Shown: positions 36,801 to 48,247, numbered from the stretch's first letter. The stretch is DNA of 64,000 nt from Emmonsiellopsis sp. PD_33 (GCA_032988165.1 JANTQF010000147.1:18949-82948); one strand, 5' to 3'. Program-made: numbers and translations. The notes: generated by a model not told the origin, from the sequence alone.

Positions 36801-37166
36801 GCAAGTGTTGTTTCTACCCTGTGAAGGCTATACAGTGTGGTACTCACCTTATTTCAACACAACTGAGTGATGTGCATGTGAATTCCATTACCAAGAGATT
36901 CTATGTCAATAATTATATTGATTAGGACCAATATAACACTTTGTATAGTGAAATGTAGTTAGAAGATGGGCTTCAGTCAGCAAATAAATGGGCATCTCAG
37001 TTAAAAGCTAGTATTAGAGAGTGAGAGTCAGTGGTTCAGGATCCAACTGAGGATGAAGAGAATAGTATAGATGAGAATGAAGAGAGTAGTATAAATGAGG
37101 ATAATAGAGATAAAGAGAGGGTTCTAAGTGACTCAAGCAGTTATTCTATAGTTTCAGATGATTAAT
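33804..37166 (+). pseudogene. Broken Plavaka/KDZ-like transposase
   Basis: A TATAAA-like element (about 33,717) and leader precede ATG 33804. The best open parts are 33916-34221, 34218-34601 and 35768-36043 in shifting frames, so introns or frameshifts are present. Segments resembling the fungal Plavaka-type (CACTA/KDZ-related) transposases: LLRHLPFKDFLQYAP; IEMHTANWW; FASDKIQLSMHHGDQVSWPV with YFTIRNLPHK (34,780-34,870); MMIDILHQLLKSIVQYLVEW; then ALKWAFHLYCL and FYVLIHYIEFICKYGTLNGF followed by DTEHSE. The C-terminus is acidic and Ser-rich (ENEESSINEDN). Many TGA/TAG codons inactivate it. Family call by motif memory; a profile search would settle it. Confidence 0.72.
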
Positions 37167-37287
37167 AGTAATAAGTGGTTGAGAGGAGTGATAAAGTAGG
37201 AGACAGGCAGGTTAATAGAGGTCAAACATACTAGTCTCAAAGAAGTTAGGGCCACACCATGTTGTGCTCACATTTTGTCTTGCTGCA

Positions 37288-37375
37288 CTGTGATGTAATG
37301 AGCACATTTCTTGGCTTAAGCCAGCCTGGCCTGGCCTGCTGACTTAAGCTGAGGAATGTGCTCATTGTGTCACAG
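37288..37375. repeat. 38-bp inverted repeat carrying the palindrome halves
   Basis: Arms 37288-37325 and 37338-37375 are separated by 12 bp. They match at 31 of 38 positions, and all seven mismatches are transitions, including TG against CA pairs that imply lost CG. Each arm contains GCTTAAG flanked by the half-palindrome. It lies 120 bp past the end of the transposase relic. Confidence 0.8.
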
Positions 37376-37421
37376 CCACATTGTACTGTGGTGATTTTAC
37401 TGGTCTTTATGGTGGGTTGGT

Positions 37422-37530
37422 AAAAAAAAAGGGGTTAATAGAATTATGTTGATTTGAACTGACATCTAATGTTAGGTGACATGATTTTGACCCTTACTAG
37501 GCTACTTGGCCACTGAGGTGAATGATACTT
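37422..37530 (-). ncRNA. tRNA-like element with internal Pol III promoter boxes
   Basis: On the minus strand TGGCCAAGTAG (37502-37512) fits the A-box consensus TRGYNNARNNG and GTTCAAATC (37451-37459) fits the B-box consensus GWTCRANNC, 42 bp apart as in tRNA genes. A T9 run, the Pol III terminator, follows at 37422-37430. The cloverleaf is poor: the anticodon stem is imperfect and the acceptor ends do not pair. It is therefore a tRNA-derived (SINE-like) relic rather than a working tRNA. Confidence 0.55.
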
Positions 37531-37833
37531 TTAGTGTGGTCTAAAATATATACATACATACTTTAGTAAATCTCTTGTCCATAGCATCATTCAAGACAGA
37601 TGAGATCCTATTGTTAGACTAAAACACATTAAAACTTGATGATACTACATGATTGCATTGTTAAAGATGGTATAATTCCTTGTGGAAAGTTAAATGGTGC
37701 TGGATACATTGATTATGGTAGTAGTATTATACTGCTATGTTGTGATGTACATCCTTGGAAATATATATATATAACCTGACTGCCTCACCCCCTATATCAA
37801 GCCAATAAGACCTTAACACTCTGATACTAAATT

Positions 37834-38281
37834 CACCAACAGTACTGCCACACAGAGGAGTTTGTATGCTAATATGAAATCAAATATAAATTATTACTGC
37901 TTACTATGTGGTTCAAACTCTGAATGCTACTGGCCTGTTATGATGCACTCAGTTTCAAAAAAGTTGTCATCCATCTCCCTAACCATTGTAGTGGGGAGAT
38001 GGATGATGATGTCAATTATCACCTTATATTATATTTTATACCCTCTCCATGGTGGTTCACCCACAGTACTGCCACATGGAGGAGTTTATATACTAGTATG
38101 AAATCAAATATAAATTATTACTACCCACTGTGTGGTTTGAACTTTGAATGCTGTCAGCCTATTATAATGCACTCAGTTTCAAAAAAGTTGTCATCTATCT
38201 CCCTAACCATTGTGGTGGGGAGATGGATGATGATGTCAGTTATCACCTTATATTATATTTTATACCCCATTCAGGGCAGCC
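37834..38281 (+). repeat. Tandem duplication of a 224-bp unit
   Basis: Two copies, 37834-38057 and about 38058-38270, have an exact 224-bp offset. Each contains a 13-bp hairpin (TCATCCATCTCCC paired with GGGAGATGGATGA) around a 15-nt loop. Differences are C/T and G/A. The second copy runs directly into a palindrome copy at 38283. Confidence 0.85.
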
Positions 38282-38502
38282 TGGCTTAAGCTGAGGAATG
38301 TGCTTCCCATGTTGTATGATATTTAGGGTGGAAATGATGTGATCTGTACATAAATAAATGATTATCATATATTTGTGATAATATAATCCACTTGTCTGTT
38401 GCTGCATTCAATTTTCATGTTCCTATTGTTTTTTTTTCATACTATGCATATAAATTGTGTGTCTCTTTAACCTCTCATCCACAATACACAAGTTTTTTGA
38501 AC

Positions 38503-39360
38503 ATGTCATAGGCCATACTATGTGAGTGGATAGTACCCAAGGTTAAGGCATTCTTAAAGGTTGATAGTGCAGCATATCATGATATATGCACATTGTTGGA
38601 GAGGGGGATGGCAAAGTATGAGCTTCTTGGTTTGAATTTACAAAGAGAGTAAAGTAAGGGGAAACTGCTGCTGGTGTTTAAGTATGTGTTTAAGAGCTAC
38701 CCTAGGATATTTCAAAATATCCCATCTCTGGTCAGGGAAAATTGCCTGGATGCCATGGCATGGTAGTGCAAGAACAACCAGAGATGATGTGAGTTATAGA
38801 GGAATGAGAGATTACTGGATAGCACAGTGACTTCTAATCAAAATAATTACTGTATGTCACTAGATAGCCAATCAGAGGATCAGGATAGCATTGCTAACCT
38901 AAATGTTTAGAGGCAAGAGCAGCAGGAGAGGATTTTAACAAGACAATGTGCCTGGCAGGTTACTATACACAATCTTGAAATGGGTTCAGCAGTAATGTGT
39001 CTGGTAGATAATTTAATACCAGAGGCAAATAAAAAGAAAACTGATGTATGGAATGACTTGAACTGTGTATAGTTAAACCTTCTTTACTGACTTATTGAAA
39101 GTGAGCTTTCAATAACCCATGATCAGTACAAAATATGATATCTGGGCTTTAATCAGTTTGATCTGGTGCAGATATGTAGTGAACATTCTTTTCAAACAGT
39201 AATGAAAGAGATGGATGTCAATGGATGGAGATGATATAAGTTCTATATTACTAGTAAAGTGGAATAAATTGTGTTGAAGCTGGAGTTTTTAGTGTGTATA
39301 CTATAATTTACTATTGTTGATACTGCCAGAAGAAGAAGGCTAATTTGAACTTGCTGGTGA
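38503..39360 (+). pseudogene. Broken unknown gene 2 of the island
   Basis: From ATG 38503 the frame gives EWIVPKVKAFLKVDSAAYHD, then YELLGLNLQRE and FKSYPRIFQNIPSLVREN, with TAG/TAA/TGA at roughly every 20-40 codons. Later text includes DVWNDLNCV and LGFNQFDLVQIC. It reads as a decayed cytoplasmic-type protein. No family recognised; the 3' end is a guess. Confidence 0.4.
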
Positions 39361-40279
39361 AAAGGAGCACTCATATTTGTTGCTGATTGATGAATGATAT
39401 GTTATGTGTAATTCTTTATTTATATTCTTACTTACATGAATGTGAACTTTACTCTACAGGTAAAGTTTACTAGTACTTCTTACTCCCCAACTTTCTTCTT
39501 CTTCTTCCATGCCTACTGTTGCACCCAACCAAATATCAATGTTGTATAAGAATCTTAGGTGAGTATAAACTACAGACTCAAGACTGTGTACAGACCTCAG
39601 CTTAAGTCTAGTCCTAGCTTAAGCTGAGAACTCTATACTTAAAATATACTGACTGGAACATCATAGGCACTTTCTGCACCCTGGTTGCAGCTAATATGAG
39701 TCTCAACTACTCACTCAAGTTCTATATAATCCTTTGCTTAAGTTGGAGCTGGGCTTAAGCTGAGGTCTATCTGCTAATAATATACTGAATGCAAGATAAT
39801 AGAATTCAAATGAGAGTAGAATGGCTCTACCATGAAAATGACTTAGAGTAAATACAGTTGGTAGTCAGGGGCATGATTTCCAGGCTGTTGGGAGAATGTT
39901 AGCATCCTCACCCCCTTGTGGGGAGGTGGGTGCTAGTGGTAGTCAAAACATTGCAGCTGGCTAATCAGCATTATTATTACCAGGGCCTTCTGGTCCAGAT
40001 CAACAGAATGGATGTCACCAGCCTGGTGGATAAATTAGTTCTCAGAGTGATGCTATTAACCCAGCTCTGTTAGGATAGTAGGATATGTTTTGAATTGATT
40101 ATTTACCTATATTCTTCTAATACTAGTTCTTATTAATATTTAGAGGTTTAGGAACCATCAGCTAGACATTCATGAGCATCACAACTGATGGTGAGTAACA
40201 GTAACTTTCTGTAGTTATTATCAACTACCTTGAGCCAATCTGAAGGCCTCAACATATGTCTGAGTTAAGTTAACCATCA

Positions 40280-41730
40280 ACAAACTTGTTTGTGGCAGAG
40301 CTTTGAGAGTCACAGTGGTGATACAGAGATTGACACAGAGGGGTTAAAGAAGTTAGAAGGATTAATGTGTTATAATGATGCAGTAAGTATGATTTATTAT
40401 TCTATCTTTCTATGCAAGAAATGCTAACTACTAGGAATTATAGAGTAGGATTTTTCTGATGATGATTTTGACCTAAATGCAGATAGAGGTTTTAAGAGGT
40501 AGAGAACTAATAGTGCCCTATCACAACTCACATTGGATGATGGAAGTACTAGTTTAGGGGGTAAAAATAGATCAGAGCTTGATCTAGCTGCAGGGCCATA
40601 CTATGGACTTGTGGGTAGAAATGTTATCTAGGACTTAGGTTGGACAGAGGTTACAAGATGAAATAAGGCAGACTGTTCAGTAATAAATAGAAGAGTTTTA
40701 AACATAGCAAAGGACCTCTTGTCCACATGGCTATTCACTAGGGTTAACTGGGAACATAAGATTGATGTGCACCTAACACCATAGCTGTTAATAGTGGGTA
40801 AGAACCATACAAATCACCTAGTCCTCAGTGCTTGGCTATTTACTAGGGATTATGATAATCAGGATAAGAATGAGTTTGAGTTGGAGGTTGATAATGAGGA
40901 TAAGGCATCTTGAATCCCATCATCAGAAGAGGTAAGAGAGGTATGTATATGATACCCTTAATTGGAGTTTATTAATATTAAATGGAAGACTATCTAATAT
41001 GCAACAGATTGTTGATAATGTGGGTACCTGATGGGCACATTTCAATGCCTGATTTTGTGAGGTGGTAGATGCATACTACTTTACTGAATCCAGTGATTCA
41101 AGGGCATGAATTGTGCAGTTATTGAGGGATGATAACTTTACAGCTGTATCTGGGGAAGAAAAGGTATGTATCATAGAAATCAGTATATATGCATGCTTGT
41201 ACTAACTTGAATATCTTGATGTACAGAATGCAAAGGGTTGTTTCCTATCTGATGTTATTATATAAGGGATTGCAAAGTGTTTCTTTAGCTGGAAAGGATT
41301 TGGACTTAGTGTTCTACCTCTGACAGCAAAGTGGTTTAATTCAATTTCAGTAGGGGTAGTGGTGGTGGTAGCAGGTGGGATATATCATGTGATAATAGAG
41401 TATGAAGGGATAGGGACACACAAAGTATGCAAGGCAGAGGCTTTTCAGAGTAAGCATAAGTTCTTATTTGCTAGTTATCATGTTGCAGTGATTAGTACTA
41501 ACTGATCATGTAGGTATATACAAGTAAATGTATAATACATGGTGTAAACAGGGAGAGTTATGATGGGTAAAGGTAGCTGAGATCTTATGGAAGAAGGTGA
41601 TCAAGGTAGTGGGAAGAGAGATAATAGTTGAGGAGGAAGAGGCACAGTTTATTGAAAGTGCTTTTATCAATTCAATTGATGATCTGGAGGATATTAAGTA
41701 GTATTTATTATGTTTGCAGTTCACCAATGT
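40280..41730 (+). pseudogene. Broken gene 3 of the island, possibly DUF6532-like
   Basis: Discontinuous frames on the + strand. A middle part has LAAGPYYGLVGRNVI and KDLLSTWLFTRVNWEHKI. The C-terminal part near 41,240-41,505 reads FFSWKGFGLSVLPLTA, VVVVAGGIYHVIIEYEGIG and HKFLFASYHVAVI, and ends in an acidic SIDDLEDIK. The pattern of a hydrophobic helix, IEEYxTG-like turn and YxxH spacing resembles DUF6532, a domain often found with KDZ transposons in basidiomycetes. The resemblance is from memory and is weak. Confidence 0.35.
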
Positions 41731-41754
41731 CAACTATATTAATATGACCAGGTG

Positions 41755-41979
41755 TTTACTGTCCTCAGCTTAAGCTGAGGAGAGAATGCCAGCACTGTGT
41801 TTACTGTCCTTAGCTTAAACTGAGAAGAGGATGGCACAGCTGCATTGACTGTCTTTAACTGAAGCTGAGAAGAGTACAGTACTGCTGAATTTATTGTCTT
41901 TAGTAGAAGCTGAGAAGAGTATGGTGATGCTACATTTACTATTCTTGACTTGGGTTAGAGACAGTATGTTGGTGTGTGG
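41755..41979. repeat. Five tandem 45-bp units
   Basis: The unit is 45 bp (15 codons) and repeats five times without indels from 41755. The first unit contains a perfect palindrome copy; later units have progressively altered ones. Reading frames stay mostly open in the minus direction as a 15-residue repeat with an ILFSAS-like core. Confidence 0.85.
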
Positions 41980-42230
41980 TTTGGTGGAAATTGTGTGGTT
42001 TCTATCTGTGACATGGGTGGTGAACTGTTTGTAATTGATAAGATTTGTGTGATAGGTATAGTCTGTGAACATAGTGGCAACTTTGGAAAGGGGGTGGTTG
42101 TGGCAAAGACAATTGATGTTGTGTGGTGTTTGATTGTAGAGTGTGTGGGTAGACTATGGGTATTATAGGTTCCAGAAAGTATAAGCAATATATACTAGCT
42201 GTAAGAAGGACTGTGTGTGTAATTTGTGGA

Positions 42231-42400
42231 AATATTAGGCCCTTAGCTAGCTCTAATCACCAGGCCTGTACTCAGATCAAACACATGAGCTAAGCTGCTA
42301 AAGTCTACTAAGATTGATAACCTGCTCCTAGCTAGCACCTAGCTAAAAAAAATTTTGCTGATATATAGCAGGCTAATTTCTGACCTTCTCTATATATAGA
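42231..42400. other. Junction between island and AT-rich retroelement
   Basis: G+C drops and the A-run CTAAAAAAAATTTT appears at about 42,344. It is rich in short AGCTAGC-type palindromes. No gene or clear LTR edge was found. Confidence 0.3.
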
Positions 42401-43849
42401 ATATTCTCAGGAGAAAATGAGCAGTCAGTAAGAAGATGATTGATAAAGTTTAAATTCAAACTGAGAAAAAAAAAAGTAACTAAGAGTTAAGTTCTGATGA
42501 AGGATCTACTTCCAGCAATTAATATTCTATTAATAGAGAAGGTAGAGAAATGATTAGAGAGGAATTCTTCATTAATAAAAGTATTAGAATATTCAACTAA
42601 AGAAAATTAAGAACTCTTTGAGAAGGTATTCTTCAATGAATTTTCAACAGTCAGAGCAGAAAAATCAAAAGTCTTCTTGAAATAAAAAACTGTTAAGTTA
42701 CATTAGATGGTAAATTAGAACCTGGAGGAATATTATCAAGTAGGAGCTTAGATACTAAGGAAGTTGAAGATTAAGAATAATAATAGTTTATTAGACTCAT
42801 TATTAGAAAGATACTTATTAGAAGAGATAATTAGAAAATGGGTGAAGAGACTTATCAATCTAAATACTCAAAAGAAACTAATTGAAGGGTTGGTAGAGAC
42901 AATGATCTTAAAGAAAGTATACTTAAGGGTAATAAATACTGAAGAGGTAGAGTGCAAATTCAATAAGAACTAGATGAAAAGAATAAATAAACTTGAGCTT
43001 TAATTTTATTAAGATATCTTGAAGAAGTAATTAAATAATAATCAACTAATAAAATTAAAAGCTATAATTACATCATATTCAGCAAGAAATACTAACTAAC
43101 AATAAATAGTACTAGATGACTTCTTATCTCAGATTAAACTAGAGGCATACTGACCTCCTCAAATAAGATAGTTTAATTAAGATGACAACATCAAACCTTC
43201 AGTAATCTTATAAGAATCAATAGAATCATAGGGACAGTTCTCATTGAATAACTTTATCAATGAGACTAGGGCCTTTCAAGCTGAGGAAAGACTATTACTA
43301 TACATCAATTATAAAACCCTAGGATATCAATTGGATGAATGCCAAGAAATAAGATTAGAGGAATAAGAGAAAAAGATACTTATAAATAAAATATTTAATG
43401 AGAATAACTAAATAGGCCTGAGGACTAATAATGCAGGTAGACAGTCAGCAGTAAATATAGTAATAAGCTTCTCAGAAAATAACTTGATACTAAATGAGTA
43501 AAGAGTTAGATTTAATGATATAATAGTATCTTCAACTCAATTAGAAGTAATATTAGTTACCTTCAGAATAAGAGGACTACAACTAGAAGACCTATTCACT
43601 CCACTGGAGGCTCAATATGATAAGGCTTTTTTAGGGGAGAGAAGTTAGTATGAGAAGAGAGCATCTAGCACCCAATCAACTCTATAAGTAAATAAGAGGC
43701 AGATAAGAGAGTCAGTGATAGCACAGCTAGATATATAGGAGTTTGGAGAACTAATAAAAGAAGATCAATCTAAGAAGTTAAATAGAATTAACTGAGGAAG
43801 CCTGGCCCCAATTTGAGGATTTAAAGAACAAGATGTAGAAATAAAAGGA

Positions 43850-46800
43850 AAATCAATTTTAGTGAGAAAGATTCTAGAACAAGTTAAGATTAATATATTC
43901 ATTGTGAACTTACTATATTAATCCTCAATTTTTACTTAATAAATCAAGTAGTTTATCACTCAATCATTAAGTCAGAAGGGAAAGAAAAAGATGAGTATAA
44001 TTATCAGTACAATGAAGTTGATAGAAGCTGTTTCATTGCACTCAAATATCTTAATAATTCAATTAGATTAGCAAACTAGAATATTATTACACATCAAACT
44101 GTCTGATAAAGTCTTCCATCTAGTTACACATGTGCAAAATAATAAAAAGATGTTAATAAAGTTGAAAAGATAAATTACTTATATAAATTAGAGGTCTAAT
44201 CTGTACATCATCTCTCCAGCCTTAGTTAAGTAGCTTAATCTGCTATTAAAATCTCTTCAGAATCTAGAACTAGCAGGAATGTCCATAAAAACTATGATGT
44301 ATGGTAAAGATAATCTTATATATTATATTGAGTTGGAGGTTAACATCAAAAGAATATAAAGAATCATAAAATACTTTATAGCACTAAGAGACCCACCTCT
44401 ACATTAAGAGTTCAGCTAACTGCTTCTAGAATTACCTTAACTATATTTAGTAGATTTAAGGATTAGAGTTAAGGACTTGTTGTTGATCATTAGAGATATC
44501 AGATAAGAGAAAGAACTAATTAAGATTAAAGGCTTAATAATGTAATTTAAGTATGGAAACAACATTCTGCTATTTCTATCAAGACTGTTAGCAAACTAGA
44601 ACTAAATAGTAAATATAGAAATAAAGTCAGGAAATAAGGAAGGAGATGACAAAATGAATGATGAAACTAATAGTAAGAAAGAAACTAAAAGAAACTTAGA
44701 TTCCCCAATCTCATTAGATAATGATTCATTTAATATGGAAAATCCCTATTAAGTTCTGAGCAGGATTTAAAACTGCCATTCTAAACCATCTCAGAAGTAA
44801 TAGCAGTATCTTTACCAGAAATTTGAAGGAGAAAGAAGAGAGGAAAGGTTTTAATTACTCTTTCAAATATAATTTAAAGCAATCAAGTATTAATATTAAA
44901 ATTAACAACTAATAAATCATTTCCAGTAATCAGATGATTGAGGCATTATACTGAGAAGTTTATTATTAACTATCAAGTGAAAAGAGAAGAATTAGAAGAG
45001 TAGATCTTAAAGTTAAAAATTACATTGAAATCATTATTATTTAAATATTTGAAGAAGAGAGTTATGAAATTACTGTATCTCTACTAATATCTAAATAGAA
45101 TGAATCTGAACTAATTATTAGCTATAGACCTTATTAAATATCATGTACATCTAACCTCAGGAACCAAGCTATATGCAGCAAAATCCTAGAAGAGATTTAC
45201 ACTAATAATAGAGTAATAGTTGTAGAAGTTAGTTACCAATAAAATTAAAGAAGGAGTATATGAATCAATAGTAGTAGTAAATAGCAAACTATTCCCATGG
45301 AATGCAAAGGCTGTACTCATAAAGAAAGAATAAGAAGAACCTATAAATATAAAATCAAGATTAATATTTAATTATTCATTTATACATAAAATACTTTCAG
45401 GTTTAAAAATAGAACTGCAAAGCAGGGTACATGATTACTTATCCTCTCTAAAGCATAAGATATATTAAGAAGTAGATATAAAATATAATTACTTTACTAT
45501 ATTAATATACTTATCAGATAGATTCTATTTTACATTCTTCATTCTAAAATTAGGATAGCTTTAATCAATATGAATGCCACAGAGAATTCAATCCACACCA
45601 TTTACCTTCATAGAATTTATAAATATCATATTAGGACTAATTTCAGAATCAGAGCCTGAAAAATCCTTACTTTATAGTAACCATGAGGAAGAACCACCTC
45701 CAGCCACAGTATATATAAATAATATATTTAGAGGAATGGCATCACCAGAGGAGCTGTATAAAATGCTCAGGGACCAATTCTTTCTAAGGATCAAGTAGGC
45801 CAACTTGAGACTATTATTTCATAAGCTAAAGCTATTTATATCAGATATCAAAGCCCTGGGGATCATTCACAAAATCAATAGCAGTGTATGAATCCTACTG
45901 AAAAGAGCTGCTAAATAGTAAAATCTTTAATTAGCTGATACCCATAATCAAGATAGATGTACAGGCATTCCTAGGAGCTTTAGAAATTAACTGAAGGTTC
46001 ATATCCAACTACAGTAAGATAGTTAGACTCTTATAGAGGCTAATCAGAAATGTTCTATTTCATTGGATTAATTTAGAGGAATTATTATTTAAACTACTTA
46101 AAATCAAGGGGTCAGCAAATACAGCAACAAATAAATTCAATTAGATACTACCTGCTCATATATATACTGATAGCTCAGGGTATGCTTTAGAGCTTCTAAT
46201 CACTTAAGAAAGAGAAGATCTACTATATCCTGAAAGGAAATTATTGACATCTATAATATACAATTCATTTACTCTCATCCCAGTACAATGAAAATATGAG
46301 ACTTATAAATGAGAATTACTTGCTATTATCAAGTTCATTAAAAAGTATTCCTTTTACTTTTAAGATCTATCACTACCTGACATAGTTCACACAGATCATA
46401 GGCTATTAGTATCATTTATCTTGATAGATAATCATAAGAGGATGTATGCTAGATGGGTGGAAAAGCTCTGCAGGTTAAATATCAAGATTAAATATGTTCT
46501 AGGGGAAAAGAACTAAGTTGTAGATGAATTATCAAGAACTATATTCAATGACCTGAAGTATAAATCTGACTTATTAGTGGAAGTAGCACTAAAGAAGCTG
46601 AAGGAATGAGGAGAAAATTAGATGTAAAAAGATGAAAAAGAAGGATTTAATGAGTTTATAAGGGAGAATGATTATCTAGCATTTTAAGGGGAGAAATTGG
46701 GATCATCAAATGAAATAAGAATGGAGGTGAAAATACTTACAGTAAGACCATTAACCTATTATTAGAACTAAATGGAAGCCTATTCAGTATCTAGATAATT

Positions 46801-47800
46801 TAATGAAATATATACTTACCTGTAAGAAGAACTATACATCAAGACATTAAAAGCATTAGACTTTAAATAGCATGCATCTTATCTATATAAATAAGATCAA
46901 GTAACTAGCCTCTGATTACTTTACATATCTGAGGCAAAGATTAAATAGTACCTTAAGAAAGCTTATAATGAAAAGGGCCATTGGGGAATTAAATCCACAA
47001 AAATGAGGTTATTTTAGAAAGTATTCTGGTCAAACCTGTCTGATGATATCAAAAGATGGATAAAGGGTTATTCTATCTATACTTATTATACATTATACTC
47101 TTCATGAGTGCCTCTATACCCTGTTATACCACTAAGATCACTTTGAATACTAGGAGTTAATTTCATTGGCCCTTTTCAAGAAACCAGCAGGGGCAATAAA
47201 TATACTATTAATATTATAGAGTACTTTTCAGGATATGTGGTAGCATATCTGACTGAATCAGTAAAGCCAGAAGATGTGATTAAATCATTAGAAAGATACT
47301 TTACCTTATTTCTAAAAGTAAAGTATATTAAAATGTATCTAGACTCAGAATCCCACTTTAATAATCTTCTGATGTAATAATAAGTAGGAAGTTATAAAAT
47401 CAAGCTCACCTTCTGACTGACTGGTTCCTTAAAGTTAACAGGAAAGATTGAAGTGATAAATAAGATATTATAGGATCTAGTTATGAAACTATAAGATGAT
47501 TTATTATATTAATGAGATTTAGATCTCTCAGATGTAATCTACCTTATAAATAGCCATATAAGAAAAGAAGTTAGATACTTATTTATAGAGATATTCTTAG
47601 AAATGAACATCACATCTAATAGCTTAGAAGAGCTTCTACCACATGAATTGGAGAAAGATAATGAAGTGAAGAAGATAATTCAAAATCTTATTATGATGTA
47701 AGAAGTGGCAGCAGTAGATATATTCATAATGTATTAAGTATAAATTAGAGATCTAATATGAGAGAATCAGAAAGACAAGTAGGAATAGCCAAAGAAGTTA
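43850..47800 (+). pseudogene. Degraded gag-pol of the AT-rich element
   Basis: Seen in order: an aspartyl-protease/linker region; reverse transcriptase from about 45,200 (KEGVYESIVVVNSKLFPWNA) through the open stretch 45574-45798 with VYINNIFRGM, where YxDD reads YINN; RNase H with YTDSSGYALE (about 46,160) and RWVEKLCRLNIKIKYVLGEK (about 46,455-46,510); and integrase with HWGIKSTKMRLFWKVFWSNL (about 46,980-47,035), VNFIGPF and MYLDSESHFNN (about 47,333-47,365). Stops and two altered catalytic positions make it inert. Confidence 0.8.
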
Positions 47801-48239
47801 GAAAAATGAAAGAGAGGCTAACTAGTAATAATTAAAAATAAAGAATGAAGAAAGTTGAAGTCTCATTAGAAAAAGTCATTTGAAATTATTAAACTCTTAT
47901 TAATGTATTTAAAATTATATCTCATTTAACATAAAGATAGTCTACTATTTTAATTTAAGGTTTATTATGATGACTTAAAGAGATTTGAGCTCAGAGTAGG
48001 CTACTTAGATTCAAATAATGAGGATGATGAATTCCTGAGAAAAGCTAACCTAATAATAAAAAGACTAGTAATTAAAGCAAGAAGGATTATAATTCAGTTA
48101 AAACTCTAATAAGAAGAAATGAGTTAATAATAAAGCACCTCAACCTCTTTATTATCTAATTATATTTACATTATTTGCTTATCTCATTATGTTATTAAAA
48201 TTATTACTATCTTTAAATCTCCATCATCATTTAACTTTA

Positions 48240-48247
48240 TACTCTCT
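48240..48247 (+). repeat. Left target-site duplication of the hAT element
   Basis: TACTCTCT, identical to 53794-53801. Eight bases is the hAT target-duplication length. Confidence 0.88.

Larger units (their letters stand above)
27501..41824. repeat. Dispersed palindrome CCTCAGCTTAAGCTGAGG
   Basis: Perfect 18-bp copies at 27501-27518 and 41763-41780. Near-copies at 29671-29685, 31303-31320, 32780-32796, 33368-33385, 33444-33461, 38283-38296, 39613-39629, 39751-39765 and 41808-41824. Half-copies at 29322-29338, 37311-37325, 37339-37354 and 39595-39606. They lie between and around the broken genes. Variants differ mainly at two positions as CA versus TG (CTCAGC/CTTGGC), which is what decay of an original CG gives, so the ancestor was probably CCTCGGCTTAAGCCGAGG. 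Confidence 0.85.
27120..42230 (+). mobile_element. 15-kb mobile-looking island with SNF2 ATPase and Plavaka/KDZ-like transposase
   Basis: Less decayed than its neighbours (still CpG-free, but with higher G+C). It holds at least five broken genes on the + strand, each with its own leader, plus at least twelve copies or half-copies of one palindrome that I do not see in the other elements of the block. Left border: the end of the upstream 3' LTR. Right border: set where composition drops to the AT-rich level near 42,230-42,400. I could not identify terminal inverted repeats, so the true ends are uncertain and the unit may be two adjoining elements. Confidence 0.6.
42400..48247 (+). mobile_element. 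AT-rich Ty3-type retroelement, inactivated (body)
   Basis: A second Ty3-type element on the + strand, far more AT-rich than the first. Pol domains are listed separately. LTRs could not be paired. The element was split by the hAT insertion at 48,248, and its sequence seems to resume at 53,794 and again at 59,913. Confidence 0.7.

Noticed and set aside
27501..41824. Dispersed palindromes as a CRISPR array
   Set aside because: Spacing is irregular over kilobases, the unit is an 18-bp palindrome, and the host is a fungus.
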